From Facklamia hominis CCUG 36813 (GTDB lineage: Bacteria; Bacillota; Bacilli; Lactobacillales; Aerococcaceae): DNA of 64,000 bases. Positions 54,526 to 64,000 of the stretch are shown here, one piece after another. The first letter of the stretch is position 1. Each line of letters opens with the position of its first letter. The notes below the pieces were generated by a model. The model was given only the letters and a program-made list of their open reading frames with translations, did not search any database and had not been told where the DNA came from. The stretch lies in the NCBI RefSeq assembly GCF_000301035.1, contig NZ_JH932292.1, forward strand, positions 1,813,103 to 1,877,102, read 5' to 3'. The translations under genes and the position numbers were made by a program.

Positions 54526-56205
54526 ATGGCATTCCAATTTAAGTTACCTGCTCTCGGAGAGGGCATTATGGAAGGTGAAATTGTTGCCTGGGACGTAAAA
54601 GAAGGCGATACAATTAATGAAGACGATACTCTTGTAGAGGTTCAAAATGATAAATCAGTTGAAGAATTACCTTCACCTGTTTCTGGTAAAGTAACTAAAA
54701 TTTTAGTGCCTGCTGGTCAAGTAGCCAAGCTGGGACAAGTTATTGTAGAAATTGATGCTCCAGGGCATGAGTCAGATGATAATGAAGATGAAAGTACGGC
54801 GTCAACGGATCAAGAAACAAGCCAAGCATCGGCATCCACTGCCTACTTCCAATTTAAATTACCTGCCTTAGGTGAAGGGATTATGGAAGGTGAAATTGTT
54901 GCTTGGGATGTTAAAGAAGGTGATCAAATCAAAGAAGATGACACCTTAGTTGAAGTTCAAAATGATAAATCAGTTGAAGAATTACCATCGCCAGTATCAG
55001 GAACCGTTAAAAAAATACATGTACCAGCTGGTCAAGTTGCCAAATTGGGTCAAGTAATCGTTGAGATTGACTCACCTGAACATAACGGACCTGCTCAAGC
55101 TCAAGCACATGAGTTAGTTGCTAGTTTCGACGATGCGGATGCACCGGTTAACCATGTACCTGAAGACCCTCGTCCAGCGGGACAAACTACCGGATCTACA
55201 TCACAAGTTAGTCTATCTGAGGAAGAATTAAGTCAAAGACGTGTCTTGGCCATGCCTTCTGTACGTAAATTAGCGCGTGACAAAGGAATTGATATTCGCT
55301 TGATTAATGGTAGTGGTAAAAATGGTCGAATTACAGCCGAAGATGTTGAGAATTTCAATCCATCAGCTAGTCCAGCCAATTCCACAGTTGAGGAAGTCAG
55401 CAATAATGAATTCCGTCAAACAATGTCGATGGATACAAGTCGGGGATCGTCAGCTTCTTCGACAAGCAAATCGACGAGTGCTTATCAATCCACTCAAGCA
55501 GATCGTCAAGAGCGTGTGGCTCTATCAGGTAACCGTGTGGCAATTGCCCAAGCAATGGTTCAATCTAAACATACAGCACCCCATGTAACCTTGTTTGACG
55601 AAGTTGAAGTGTCAAAACTTTGGGAACATCGTAAGAAATATAAGGCTATAGCTGCAGAATCCAACATAAAATTAACCTTCCTTCCATATGTTGTTAAGGC
55701 TTTAATAGCAGCTTGCAAAAAATATCCAATAATAAATGCATCAATTGATGATGAAACTAATGAAATAGTTTACAAAAACTACTATAATATAGGTATTGCA
55801 ACGGATACAGAACGTGGATTATATGTACCAAATATTAAAGATGCCAATACTAAGAATATGTTCCAAATTGCTCAAGAGATCGTTGATCTTTCTGCTAAAG
55901 CCCATGAAGGAAGTTTAGTCATGTCAGAAATGACAGAAGGAAGTATTACGATTTCAAATATTGGTTCAGCGGGTGGCAAATGGTTCAGCCCAATCATTAA
56001 TCATCCAGAAGTGGCCATTCTTGGGTTTGGAGCGATTGTTCAACAACCAATCGTTAATGAAGAAGGTGAATTAGCGGTAGGTCGGGTATGTAAGTTATCT
56101 TTAAGTTTTGACCATCGAATTGTAGACGGTGCAACAGCGCAACGGGCACTGAATGAAGTGAAACGTTTCTTAGCTGACCCAGAATTATTATTAATGGAAG
56201 GATAG
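54526..56205 (+). CDS. pdhC: Pyruvate dehydrogenase E2 with two lipoyl domains
   Basis: The 559-residue dihydrolipoamide acetyltransferase has two nearly identical lipoyl domains (about 2-78 and 107-183) with lipoyl Lys43 and Lys148, each in [14 protein letters not shown], joined by an acidic Ser/Thr linker. An E3/E1-binding domain follows (about 240-278; [14 protein letters not shown]), then a Ser/Thr linker and the catalytic domain (about 325-559) with SFDHRIVDG near the end. It forms the core of the complex. Codon use between 55648 and 55791 changes sharply to many ATA codons. Confidence 0.95.
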   Translation: MAFQFKLPALGEGIMEGEIVAWDVKEGDTINEDDTLVEVQNDKSVEELPSPVSGKVTKILVPAGQVAKLGQVIVEIDAPGHESDDNEDESTASTDQETSQASASTAYFQFKLPALGEGIMEGEIVAWDVKEGDQIKEDDTLVEVQNDKSVEELPSPVSGTVKKIHVPAGQVAKLGQVIVEIDSPEHNGPAQAQAHELVASFDDADAPVNHVPEDPRPAGQTTGSTSQVSLSEEELSQRRVLAMPSVRKLARDKGIDIRLINGSGKNGRITAEDVENFNPSASPANSTVEEVSNNEFRQTMSMDTSRGSSASSTSKSTSAYQSTQADRQERVALSGNRVAIAQAMVQSKHTAPHVTLFDEVEVSKLWEHRKKYKAIAAESNIKLTFLPYVVKALIAACKKYPIINASIDDETNEIVYKNYYNIGIATDTERGLYVPNIKDANTKNMFQIAQEIVDLSAKAHEGSLVMSEMTEGSITISNIGSAGGKWFSPIINHPEVAILGFGAIVQQPIVNEEGELAVGRVCKLSLSFDHRIVDGATAQRALNEVKRFLADPELLLMEG

Positions 56206-56212
56206 TGATTAA

Positions 56213-57619
56213 ATGGTAGTCGGAGATTTCGCGGTAGAATTAGATACAGTTGTTATTGGAGCTGGTCCTGGTGGATATGTTGCAGCAATTCGTGCAGCAC
56301 AATTAGGTCAAAAGGTAGCAATTGTTGAGAAAGAATATTTTGGAGGTGTGTGCTTAAATGTAGGATGTATTCCTTCAAAAGCATTGATTCAAGCAGCTCA
56401 CACTTATCAATTAGCAAAACATCCAGAAACCTTTGGGATTACAACGAAAGATGTTGAAGTTGACTGGGAAAAGACTCAGGACTGGAAGCAAAATTCAGTT
56501 GTACAAAAAATGACTTCTGGTGTTGAAATGTTATTGAAAAAGAATAAGGTTGAAATCATCCGTGGTGAGGCTTTCTTCTCTGATAAAGATACAATTCGTG
56601 TTGTTAATGGCGAAGAAGCTCAAACCTATACTTTCAATAATGCAATTTTAGCGACTGGTTCACGTCCTATTGAAATTAAGGGATTCCCATTCGGAGAACG
56701 CATTATCGATTCTACCGGTGGATTGAATCTTCCTCAAATTCCTAAAGATTTAGTAATTATTGGTGGAGGAATTATCGGGTCTGAATTAGGAGCTGTTTAT
56801 GCTAGCTTTGGAACTAAAGTAACGATTCTTGAAGGTTCTAAACAATTTATTCCATCCTTTGAAAAGGATATGGCACGTTTAGTTGAGAAAGACTTCAAGA
56901 AAAAGGGTGCTGAAATCATCACTAAGGCTATGGCTAAAGGTGCTGAGGTTAAAGGCGACCGTGTCATTGTTACTTATGAGCATAAGGGCGAAGAAAAAAC
57001 AGTTGAAGCTGACTACTGCATGGTTACAGTAGGTCGTCGCCCTAATACTGATCAAGCAAATCTTGACCTTGCAGGTATTGAATTAGATGAACATGGTAAA
57101 GTAAAAGTTGATAAACAAGGCCGGACATCCAATCCGCATATCTTTGCTATTGGGGATATTGTTCCTGGTGCGATGTTAGCTCATAAGGCTTCCTTTGAAG
57201 GAAAGGTTGCTGCTGCAGCTATCTCTGGTCGTAAAGATGAAGTTGACTATAAAGCAATGCCATCGGTATGCTATACAGATCCTGAATTAGCAGAAGCTGG
57301 ATATACTAAGGATTCAGCTAAAGAAGCTGGCTTAGATGTTAAAGTTACTAAATTCCCATTTGGTGGAAATGGTCGGGCTGTAGCAATGGATTCTTATGAA
57401 GGATTTGTGAGAATTGTTTCAACGAAGGAAGACAATGTAATCGTTGGTGCGCAAATTGCTGGACCAGGTGCGTCTGACTTATTAGCAGAATTAACGATGG
57501 CCATCGAAGCGGGTATGAATGCTGAAGATATTGCTTTAACCGTTCACCCACATCCAACCTTAACAGAAGCAATTATGGATTGTGCGGAAGCTGTTTTGGG
57601 CGAACCGATTCATATGTAA
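56213..57619 (+). CDS. pdhD: Dihydrolipoamide dehydrogenase (E3)
   Basis: PdhD re-oxidises dihydrolipoamide and passes electrons to NAD+. The 468-residue flavoprotein has the FAD motif GAGPGGY (16-22), the redox disulfide Cys47/Cys52 in [13 protein letters not shown], the NAD motif [19 protein letters not shown], and the catalytic HPHPTLTE near the C-terminus. It starts seven bases after pdhC with a weak ribosome site, so it may be coupled to it. A terminator ends the operon. Confidence 0.96.
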   Translation: MVVGDFAVELDTVVIGAGPGGYVAAIRAAQLGQKVAIVEKEYFGGVCLNVGCIPSKALIQAAHTYQLAKHPETFGITTKDVEVDWEKTQDWKQNSVVQKMTSGVEMLLKKNKVEIIRGEAFFSDKDTIRVVNGEEAQTYTFNNAILATGSRPIEIKGFPFGERIIDSTGGLNLPQIPKDLVIIGGGIIGSELGAVYASFGTKVTILEGSKQFIPSFEKDMARLVEKDFKKKGAEIITKAMAKGAEVKGDRVIVTYEHKGEEKTVEADYCMVTVGRRPNTDQANLDLAGIELDEHGKVKVDKQGRTSNPHIFAIGDIVPGAMLAHKASFEGKVAAAAISGRKDEVDYKAMPSVCYTDPELAEAGYTKDSAKEAGLDVKVTKFPFGGNGRAVAMDSYEGFVRIVSTKEDNVIVGAQIAGPGASDLLAELTMAIEAGMNAEDIALTVHPHPTLTEAIMDCAEAVLGEPIHM

Positions 57620-57651
57620 TTTTTAATACATAGACCTCAATTTTAATTTAC

Positions 57652-57702
57652 TTCCCTGATAGTGGTAACCTCGTTTGAGGAAGCTACTATTGGGGGATTT
57701 TT
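57652..57702 (+). terminator. Terminator of pdh operon
   Basis: Nested stems TCCC/GGGGA, ATAGTGG/CTACTAT and CCTC/GAGG, followed by TTTTTT. The 180 bases after it hold no gene; a possible TAAGAT -10 box lies at 57842-57847. Confidence 0.82.
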
Positions 57703-57885
57703 TAATGTTTATTGGCTGTTTAAAAGGCTTCTAAAAGCGATGTTCTAGTAAATCAGATATATTGATAAGATAAAACGATTAAATTTCAATGAGGTAAGCG
57801 ATTTTATTAAAAAAAGTTATCTATTATGACTTTAAATGCGTTAAGATAGTAAGTGACTGTACAAGTATAGAAAGAAGGTCTAAAT

Positions 57886-58158
57886 ATGTCTTATGCTTAT
57901 CCTTTAGATTCAGACTGGACTAAAGATGAAATTATAGCTGTTGTGGAACTTTATGCAGCAGTCGAACAAGCTTATGAGCAAGGAATTAAAGTGAAGCAAT
58001 TTAAAGATAAGTACGCTGCTTTTAAGCGGGTAGTATCGACTATTTCCTTGGAAAAGACCTATGATCGGGCTTTTGAGAAGCTAACCCACTATTCGATCTA
58101 TGCTTGTCGCAAGAAAGCACAGGATCTAACGGATCAATCCTTATTAAAGATGCGTTAG
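57886..58158 (+). CDS. UPF0223 family protein (YktA-like)
   Basis: This 90-residue protein belongs to UPF0223 (Bacillus YktA). YPLDSDWTKDEIIAVVELYAAVEQAYEQG at the start (given in pieces of the family pattern) and the FKRVVSTISLEK centre are typical. It is all-helical and of unknown function. It is followed after 11 bases by the inositol monophosphatase gene and then typA, an order kept in many Bacillota. Confidence 0.9.
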   Translation: MSYAYPLDSDWTKDEIIAVVELYAAVEQAYEQGIKVKQFKDKYAAFKRVVSTISLEKTYDRAFEKLTHYSIYACRKKAQDLTDQSLLKMR

Positions 58159-58169
58159 GGGGCTAATTA

Positions 58170-58937
58170 GTGAATAATGAATTGCATCAAAAAGTATTAA
58201 CCTGGTTAAAGACCGCCGGGAATTCATTGCTAGCTTCCCTAGAATCGGATTTAGAGGTGGAAGAAAAGACTTCCGCCAGTGATCTGGTGACTAGGATGGA
58301 CAAAGAAGTAGAAGCGTATTTTTTTCGGGAAATAAAAGCCGCTTATCCGAATCATCAAGTGATTGGTGAAGAAGGTATAACTGAAGAAGTTAAGTCTACT
58401 CAAGGGACACTGTGGATCATCGATCCCATCGATGGGACACTTAATTATGTGAAACAGCATCGGTGCTTTGCAATTATGCTTGGCCTATATCATGATGGAC
58501 AACCTATAGCAGGTTATATCTATGATGTTGCACAGGGTGAAATCTATCATGCCTGGGTCGGTCAGGGCGTTTATATAAATGGACAGGCCTTAACACCTTT
58601 GCCGATTAATTCTTTATCGGAATCCTTAATTATTGGCAACCTAGTTAGTTTTATGACAAACTGGTCAAATAGCCAAGCGGTCTTTGAAAAAGCCCTGGGA
58701 TTACGTTATTATGGATGTTCGGCTTATGGAATTATGGCAGTGATTCGAGGGGAAGCTGGACTTTATCTTTCAAGAGAGCTTAAACCCTGGGATTTTGCAG
58801 CTGGACTCGCTATTATGACAGCGATGGGTTATCCAGTGAGTCGACCTGATGGGAGATCATTAAATATTTTAGAAGCTAGTCCGGTTATTTTTGCTCATCC
58901 AAATATCTACCAAGAAGCTCTGCAGTTAATGAACTAA
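58170..58937 (+). CDS. Inositol monophosphatase family protein
   Basis: This is a 255-residue Mg-dependent phosphatase of the IMPase/SuhB family (Bacillus YktC). The metal motifs are VIGEEG, WIIDPIDGTLNYV and, near the C-terminus, KPWDFAAGLAI. The in vivo substrate is uncertain; family members act on inositol phosphates, NADP or PAP. The start is GTG at 58170 preceded by AGGGGGC. It lies 20 bases before typA. Confidence 0.92.
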   Translation: MNNELHQKVLTWLKTAGNSLLASLESDLEVEEKTSASDLVTRMDKEVEAYFFREIKAAYPNHQVIGEEGITEEVKSTQGTLWIIDPIDGTLNYVKQHRCFAIMLGLYHDGQPIAGYIYDVAQGEIYHAWVGQGVYINGQALTPLPINSLSESLIIGNLVSFMTNWSNSQAVFEKALGLRYYGCSAYGIMAVIRGEAGLYLSRELKPWDFAAGLAIMTAMGYPVSRPDGRSLNILEASPVIFAHPNIYQEALQLMN

Positions 58938-58957
58938 TAGAAATCGAGGAAATAGAA

Positions 58958-60784
58958 ATGAATTATAGAGAAGATATACGTAATATTGCTATCATCGCCC
59001 ACGTTGACCATGGTAAAACAACTTTGGTGAACGAATTATTAAAACAATCGGATACCTTGGATGAACGTGCTCAAATTGCTGACCGTGCAATGGATTCGAA
59101 TGCCATTGAACGGGAGAGAGGTATTACTATTCTAGCCAAAAACACGGCCGTTCAATATAAGGGAAAACGAATTAATATTTTAGATACACCCGGACACGCG
59201 GACTTTGGTGGTGAAGTTGAGCGTATCATGAAGATGGTAGATGGGGTTATTTTAGTGGTAGATGCTTATGAAGGAACAATGCCTCAAACCCGTTTTGTAT
59301 TGAAAAAAGCACTAGAAGCTGGTAAACGTCCGATGGTAGTGGTTAATAAAATTGACAAACCAGCAGCTCGCCCTGAAGAGGTTGTGGATGAGGTTTTAGA
59401 ATTATTAATCGAGTTGGGAGCAGATGATGATCAGTTAGAGTTTCCGGTAGTCTATGCTTCTGCAGTGAATGGAACATCGTCGAATTCATCCAATCCTGAG
59501 GATCAAGAACCGACGATGGATTATATTTTTGATGCGGTGTTGGATTATATTCCAGCTCCGGTCGATAATTCTGATGAACCACTTCAATGTCAAGTGACCA
59601 TGTTAGATTATAATGAATTTGTAGGTCGTATTGGAATTGGTCGTGTATTCCGCGGTAAGATGAAAGTGGGCGATTCGGTAACGGTTATGAAGGTTGACGG
59701 ATCGAAGAAAAACTTCCGTATTACGAAGTTATACGGCTTTCTAGGATTAAATCGTGTCGAAATCTCTGAAGCGTCTGCTGGCGATTTAATTGCGGTATCT
59801 GGGATGGATGATATCTATGTAGGTGAAACCATTGCAGCGGTGGATAGTCCAGAGGCTTTACCTCTTTTACATATTGATGAACCGACACTTGAAATGAACT
59901 TTTTAACCAATAACTCACCATTTGCTGGTCGAGAAGGCAAGTATGTAACGGCCCGTAATCTGGAAGATCGATTGATGCGTGAGTTGCATACGGATGTTTC
60001 ATTAAAAGTTATACCGACCGATTCACCAGATACATTTAAAGTTGCCGGTCGGGGAGAATTGCATCTATCAATTCTAATTGAAAATATGCGTCGGGAAGGT
60101 TATGAATTCCAAGTATCAAGACCACAAGTGATTGTTCGAGATATTGACGGTGTTAAGTGTGAACCTTTTGAACGGGTGCAAATTGATACACCTGAAGAGT
60201 ATATGGGAAGTGTTATCGAGGCGATGGGGCATCGTCGTGGAGAAATGGCTGATATGGTTAACACGGGTAATCAACAAATGCGTCTTGTCTTTTCAGTCCC
60301 TTCTCGCGGTTTGATTGGATTTTCGACCGAATTTATGTCTTTAACTAGAGGTTACGGGATCTTAAATCATAGTTTCGATGAATACAAACCTTTTATTAAC
60401 GCAGAAATTGGTCAACGTCGTAACGGAACACTAGTATCCATCGATAATGGTACAGCTACAACTTACTCCATTATGAATTTGGAGGACCGTGGAACAATTT
60501 TTGTTGAACCAGGGACGGAGGTTTATGCTGGAATGATCGTTGGTGAAAATAGCCGTGAAAATGATCTGACAGTTAATATCACTAAGGCTAAGAACTTAAC
60601 CAATGTTCGCTCAGCAACAAAGGATCAAACAGCAGTGATTAAAACACCTCGCAAAATGACGCTTGAAGAATCCATTCAATTTATGGCAGATGATGAATAT
60701 TGTGAAATCACTCCAGAAAACGTTCGTTTGCGTAAACGGATTTTAGATAAATCAATGCGGGCAAAAGCTAACAAAAATAAATAA
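58958..60784 (+). CDS. typA: Ribosome-associated GTPase TypA/BipA
   Basis: TypA is a translational GTPase involved in ribosome assembly and stress adaptation. The 608-residue protein has the G1 motif [18 protein letters not shown] (switch I), [21 protein letters not shown]-like domains and the C-terminal BipA domain with [17 protein letters not shown]. Ribosome site GAGGAAATAG is moderate. The last gene of its operon, with a terminator 14 bases on. Confidence 0.96.
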   Translation: MNYREDIRNIAIIAHVDHGKTTLVNELLKQSDTLDERAQIADRAMDSNAIERERGITILAKNTAVQYKGKRINILDTPGHADFGGEVERIMKMVDGVILVVDAYEGTMPQTRFVLKKALEAGKRPMVVVNKIDKPAARPEEVVDEVLELLIELGADDDQLEFPVVYASAVNGTSSNSSNPEDQEPTMDYIFDAVLDYIPAPVDNSDEPLQCQVTMLDYNEFVGRIGIGRVFRGKMKVGDSVTVMKVDGSKKNFRITKLYGFLGLNRVEISEASAGDLIAVSGMDDIYVGETIAAVDSPEALPLLHIDEPTLEMNFLTNNSPFAGREGKYVTARNLEDRLMRELHTDVSLKVIPTDSPDTFKVAGRGELHLSILIENMRREGYEFQVSRPQVIVRDIDGVKCEPFERVQIDTPEEYMGSVIEAMGHRRGEMADMVNTGNQQMRLVFSVPSRGLIGFSTEFMSLTRGYGILNHSFDEYKPFINAEIGQRRNGTLVSIDNGTATTYSIMNLEDRGTIFVEPGTEVYAGMIVGENSRENDLTVNITKAKNLTNVRSATKDQTAVIKTPRKMTLEESIQFMADDEYCEITPENVRLRKRILDKSMRAKANKNK

Positions 60785-60797
60785 CTCAACTATTATG

Positions 60798-60831
60798 AAG
60801 CAGGTGAGCAAGTATGTTGACCTGCTTTTTT
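60798..60831 (+). terminator. Terminator after typA
   Basis: AAGCAGGT (60798-60805) pairs with ACCTGCTT (60820-60827), loop 14 nt, followed by a T run. Confidence 0.9.
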
Positions 60832-60846
60832 ATTTGAGCAGATTTT

Positions 60847-60875
60847 TTGGTGCTATGGTCTAGTCATGATAAGAT
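60847..60875 (+). promoter_or_regulatory. sodA promoter
   Basis: TTGGTG (60847-60852), 17-bp spacer, TAAGAT (60870-60875), with TG two bases before the -10 box (extended -10). Confidence 0.75.
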
Positions 60876-60904
60876 GTAAAAAAGGACCTAAAGGAGGAAT
60901 TTAT

Positions 60905-61510
60905 ATGTCATTTAAATTACCAGAATTACCCTATGCTTATGATGCTTTAGAACCTGTGATTGATCAGGCAACCATGGAGTTTCACCATGATAAGCACCAT
61001 CAAACATATGTGACAAATTTAAATAAAGCGATTGAAGGAACTAATCTTGAAAATCAATCGATCAAATCCATCATTGAGGATCTAGAGGCGGTTCCTGAAT
61101 CAATTCGCATGGCTGTAAGAAATAATGGTGGTGGACATTTGAATCACACTTTATTCTGGGGAAGTCTTCAAGCACCTAAGGAAGATAATCAACCAACAGG
61201 TGACTTGGCTGAATCGATTAAGCGTGACTTTGGATCCTTTGATGCATTTAAAGATGCGTTTGCAACAGCTGCGAAAGGTCAATTTGGTTCTGGTTGGGCA
61301 TGGTTAGTCAAAGACGGCGATCAACTAAGTGTTCTAGCAACCCCTAACCAAGACAATCCATTGAGCCAAGGCAAGGCTCCTTTATTAGGAATTGATGTGT
61401 GGGAACATGCTTATTATTTGAATTATCAAAATAGACGAGCTGATTATGTTCAAGCCTTCTTTGAAATTATCAATTGGGATAAAATCGCTGAACGTTTTCA
61501 CGAGGCCTAG
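60905..61510 (+). CDS. sodA: Superoxide dismutase, Mn type
   Basis: SodA removes superoxide. The 201-residue sequence has the four metal ligands His27, His81, Asp164 and His168, and Gln149 in TPNQDNP, whose place is typical of Mn-specific enzymes. The [11 protein letters not shown] and [13 protein letters not shown] blocks are clear. Iron use or mixed metal use cannot be ruled out. The frame opens at 60866, but AAAGGAGG (60890-60897) fixes the ATG at 60905. Single-gene unit. Confidence 0.96.
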   Translation: MSFKLPELPYAYDALEPVIDQATMEFHHDKHHQTYVTNLNKAIEGTNLENQSIKSIIEDLEAVPESIRMAVRNNGGGHLNHTLFWGSLQAPKEDNQPTGDLAESIKRDFGSFDAFKDAFATAAKGQFGSGWAWLVKDGDQLSVLATPNQDNPLSQGKAPLLGIDVWEHAYYLNYQNRRADYVQAFFEIINWDKIAERFHEA

Positions 61511-61567
61511 TTTTTACCAATGAATGAGATCGAGGGCTTATAAGTTTATTCATAACTATTAACCTTT

Positions 61568-61600
61568 AGGGCTGTGGCATTCAATTGTCACAGCCCTTTA
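61568..61600. terminator. Probable terminator after sodA
   Basis: AGGGCTGTGGC (61568-61578) pairs with GTCACAGCCCT (61587-61597), one wobble. The T run is short. The stem resembles the GGCTGTGAC end of the IS in this window, probably by chance. Confidence 0.65.
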
Positions 61601-61760
61601 ATGATGTCTATTTTAAATGGGATTTATTTATGTTAGTTTTTTAATAGAGGATTTGAAGGGCGTAATTATTAGTTAGTGCTTGGAGATTTACCCCAATTGT
61701 GTATACTTCTTGTATTAATATTTATTCGTTTGTGCTTTCTTTTTTTCTTACTTTCTCATA

Positions 61761-61769
61761 TGCTATAAT
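61761..61769 (+). promoter_or_regulatory. Extended -10 promoter of ftsW
   Basis: TGCTATAAT, an extended -10 box 31 bases before the ftsW start; the -35 is a T-rich stretch only. Confidence 0.7.
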
Positions 61770-61799
61770 GAGTAGGAATATAGAAGGAGGGATCTGTGA

Positions 61800-63077
61800 T
61801 TGAATCAACCTTTCCCCAACAAAATCGGTAGTACACATACACAGGATAAGACGACTAAGTCTCGTTTTCTTCAGAGATGGCATGAATATCGGCAGATGCT
61901 TGTTTTAATGGATCCGTGGATATTAGGAACGGTCTTAATATTACTTATCATTTCTTGTTTTTTAATTTTTTCTGCTAGCTTTAATTCAAGTCCCTTAACA
62001 GTATTGTTCAAGCAGCTTATGGCGATTATCGTAGGAATATTAATGAGTGTTTGCTTAATGTTTTTTCCTCAAAAGCTTTATCGTTCTGTTTTTTGGCAAA
62101 ATGTCGCCCTAACTTTATTGGTCATTATGATTTTTTATGCGACTTATTTTGGTCATGAAGCGGGTGGCGCTTCATCCTGGATTGATCTTGGCTTCTTTAA
62201 TTTACAGCCTTCAGAGCTTTTGAAAATTATGACTTTATTGCTGCTAGCTCGTCTAAGTGTTGAATTTAAGCGGACGTATTTATTGAAATATGAAAAATCT
62301 GTTTTTTGGCGTGGTTATTATTCTATATTGCTTTGGGGTTTATCTATTTTTCTTATTACAAGACAACCTGATTTTGGGACAGCTTTAATTATTTTTTTAG
62401 TTTTTATTGGCGTTTTAGCGATATATCATGCTCCCTATCAAAAGAATATCAAATGGGCACTGGTCTTTTTAGGTTTCTATTTGTTCGCCTACTGGTTTTT
62501 AGATCATTTTTCAGATCAATTGATTAAATTGAACGGTCATATTTTTCAACGGTTAGGTAGTTTTACGAATCCTTTCCGGTATCAATTAGAAGATGGCTTC
62601 CAGGTGGTTAAGTCTTATCAGGCTTTTGCTAATGGAGGGCTATTTGGTAAGGGTCTAGGGCAAGGAACAGTGAAGTTAGTCTTGCCAGCTGCACATACAG
62701 ACTTTATTCTCGCTGTTGCTGCGGAAGAATTTGGTTTCGTCGGAGTAAGTGTGATTACCGGATTACTTTTCTTTTTAATGGCTTATTTACTTCGCTTATC
62801 GGCGACTTTAACGATAAGATTTAACCGGGTTTTTGTTTCAGGAGTAGCTTTATTAATTTTTATTCAGTCAATGATCAATATTGGTGGACTTACGGGATTA
62901 ATTCCATTGACCGGTGTGACCCTGCCTTTTATCTCATCAGGTGGGACATCCATTATTACTAATTTATTATTAGTTGCTTTAGTACAGAAATTTTATGTTG
63001 AAGAGAGATACCAGCGTTTAAAAGCGCGACAAGGAGATAATCGGTTTTATATAGGAGGGATTAAACGTGACCTTTAA
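61800..63077 (+). CDS. ftsW: FtsW/RodA family peptidoglycan polymerase, probably FtsW
   Basis: This 425-residue SEDS protein polymerises peptidoglycan together with a class B penicillin-binding protein. About ten membrane segments begin near residue 40. Conserved blocks are WIDLGFFNLQPSELLKI, RQPDFGTALIIF, VVKSYQAFANGGLFGKGLGQG and the end motif IPLTGVTLPFISSGGTSII. FtsW (septum) rather than RodA (side wall) is inferred from closeness to typA and ylbG-rsmD. The start is TTG at 61800, nine bases after AGGAGG; an overlapping GTG is out of frame. Confidence 0.9.
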   Translation: MNQPFPNKIGSTHTQDKTTKSRFLQRWHEYRQMLVLMDPWILGTVLILLIISCFLIFSASFNSSPLTVLFKQLMAIIVGILMSVCLMFFPQKLYRSVFWQNVALTLLVIMIFYATYFGHEAGGASSWIDLGFFNLQPSELLKIMTLLLLARLSVEFKRTYLLKYEKSVFWRGYYSILLWGLSIFLITRQPDFGTALIIFLVFIGVLAIYHAPYQKNIKWALVFLGFYLFAYWFLDHFSDQLIKLNGHIFQRLGSFTNPFRYQLEDGFQVVKSYQAFANGGLFGKGLGQGTVKLVLPAAHTDFILAVAAEEFGFVGVSVITGLLFFLMAYLLRLSATLTIRFNRVFVSGVALLIFIQSMINIGGLTGLIPLTGVTLPFISSGGTSIITNLLLVALVQKFYVEERYQRLKARQGDNRFYIGGIKRDL

Positions 63078-63447
63078 GAAGATAGAACGCCAGTCACTGA
63101 TCGTCAGTTGCTATAGCTTACGTCAGTGGAAACAATTAAGGAAATTTGGAATCGTCCATTATGTTTCTCAACGATTAAAATATGTTGTATTGTATATTAA
63201 TAAAGATCAAACAGATAAGATTTTACCCGCTATTGAACGGCTCAATTTTGTCAGAGAAGTTGAACTTTCTTATCGTGATGATATTGATATGACGTTTAAA
63301 AATGCCATTGCTAATCGGGTTGATCCCGATGCTCAAGAAAGAGTGGTAGAGGATCCTGAACGGACAGATTATCAAGAATTCTTTAAGGAAATCGCTGAGT
63401 CTATTGATCCAAAAAAATCTGATTCAAGAAAAACAAGCAAGGAATAG
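63067..63447 (+). CDS. DUF2129 family protein YlbG
   Basis: This 126-residue protein is YlbG (DUF2129), a small cytoplasmic protein of unknown function. RQSLIVSCYSLRQWKQLRKFG and ILPAIERLNFVREVELSYRDDIDM match the family; the C-terminal 40 residues are a polar extension. The GTG start follows AGGAGGG and overlaps ftsW by 11 bases. rsmD comes 14 bases later, the usual order. Confidence 0.9.
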   Translation: MTFKKIERQSLIVSCYSLRQWKQLRKFGIVHYVSQRLKYVVLYINKDQTDKILPAIERLNFVREVELSYRDDIDMTFKNAIANRVDPDAQERVVEDPERTDYQEFFKEIAESIDPKKSDSRKTSKE

Positions 63448-63461
63448 AAGTGGGGGATTTG

Positions 63462-64000
63462 ATGCGCGTCGTAGGAGGTAACTATCGGTCTAGACCCTTA
63501 AAGGCGGTACCGGGGATGAATACTCGACCAACGACCGATAAGGTGAAGGAATCGATGTTCAATGTGTTAAGTCCTTATTTATCGAGTTGTCATCTTTGCT
63601 TGGATTTTTATGCCGGTTCTGGGGCTTTGGCGATTGAAGCTGTTTCTCGTGGAGTCGATCAAGCGGTTTTGTGTGAACAAAACCATATTGCGCTTAAAAC
63701 TATAGAGGAAAATTTACTCATGACTCAAGAACTTAGTAAATTTCATTTGTTAAAAGGAAATAATCGTCAGGCTTTGAATCGGTGGTTTAATGATACATCA
63801 AAAGTTTTTGATCTTGTTTTTCTAGATCCACCTTATAAGAAGGGCCGATATTTAGAAGACTTAAGATGGTTAAAGAAAGAATCGATGCTAGCTGATCAAG
63901 CCGTTATTCTTTGTGAATCGGATCAAGAACATCAATGGGATTCGGAAGTCGATGATTTTGAATGGGTAAAATCTAAAAAGTATGGGCAAAGCTATTTGAG
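63462..64000 (+). CDS. rsmD: 16S rRNA (guanine-966-N2)-methyltransferase, partial
   Basis: The frame runs from ATG 63462 to the window end without a stop (179 codons). It starts MRVVGGNYRSRPL, with TRPTTDKVKESMFNVL, the SAM motif LDFYAGSGALAIEAVSRG and the N6/N2-type catalytic motif DPPY. RsmD methylates G966 of 16S rRNA. The full family length is about 185, so only a few residues are missing. The ribosome site is GGGGGAT. coaD would be expected next outside the window. Confidence 0.93.
   Translation, partial: MRVVGGNYRSRPLKAVPGMNTRPTTDKVKESMFNVLSPYLSSCHLCLDFYAGSGALAIEAVSRGVDQAVLCEQNHIALKTIEENLLMTQELSKFHLLKGNNRQALNRWFNDTSKVFDLVFLDPPYKKGRYLEDLRWLKKESMLADQAVILCESDQEHQWDSEVDDFEWVKSKKYGQSYL

Noticed and set aside
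61560-61605. Possible MITE or IS remnant after sodA, because its stem contains GGCTGTG(A/G)C as in the IS1182 ends
   Set aside because: Only about 9 bases are shared, there is no longer match or target duplication, and a terminator is expected here.

Overview
This 64 kb window looks like chromosome from a low-GC Gram-positive bacterium of the order Lactobacillales. The signs are LPXTG wall-anchored proteins, a T-box in front of serS, RNase J1 paired with RpoY, a comG pseudopilus operon, SecG, SmpB and EF-P in Bacillota neighbourhoods, and AGGAGG ribosome sites almost everywhere. The mix of a SpaA/isopeptide adhesin, a four-gene pyruvate dehydrogenase and Mn-type SOD would fit Aerococcaceae or a relative, but that placement is an inference. 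Most genes are on the + strand. The exceptions are the chorismate mutase/SLC13 pair, the comG operon, the IS1182-type transposase and a tRNA-Arg.

Layout. 1-7.5 kb is a surface-protein region: the end of one LPXTG protein, a secreted transglutaminase-like protein, a DUF819 membrane protein and a 1424-residue LPXTG adhesin. 7.6-12.1 kb holds gdhA, an FMN-binding-type lipoprotein and a lemA/DUF2207 pair. 12.3-16.3 kb is translation-related: L25, QueG, TrmL, and SerS under a T-box. 16.4-21.6 kb is a five-gene oligopeptide-type ABC importer. 21.7-25.8 kb has two U32 proteins resembling TrhP1/TrhP2, convergent with a chorismate mutase/SLC13 permease operon. 26.0-30.0 kb is secG, esterase, rnr, smpB. 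30.2-34.6 kb is comGA-GG on the minus strand. 34.8-50.0 kb is a housekeeping run: rpoY, rnjA, aminopeptidase P, Asp23 protein, nusB, a DUF1002 secreted protein, xseA, xseB, ispA, tlyA, recN, miaA, hflX, def, pyridoxamine kinase, efp. 50.2-52.0 kb is a complete IS1182-family element beside tRNA-Arg(TCT). 52.4-57.6 kb is pdhABCD. 57.9-64.0 kb is yktA-like, inositol monophosphatase, typA, sodA, ftsW, ylbG and the start of rsmD.

How the parts fit. Several genes modify the tRNA anticodon loop (QueG, TrmL, a TrhP-like pair, MiaA), and others act in translation quality or speed (SmpB, RNase R, HflX, EF-P, TypA, Def). The chorismate mutase lies next to the TrhP-like genes, and TrhP-type tRNA hydroxylation is known to depend on prephenate, its product. 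The surface region carries the most unusual protein: an adhesin with a beta-helix head, isopeptide-type stalk domains and a SpaA-like domain split by a predicted helical hairpin. No CRISPR array, prophage or rRNA gene was seen. I did not find a clear new defence or mobile system; the best candidates for novelty are the split SpaA adhesin with its neighbouring transglutaminase, the U32/chorismate-mutase neighbourhood, a codon-usage patch in pdhC and the degenerate second Asp-rich motif of IspA.
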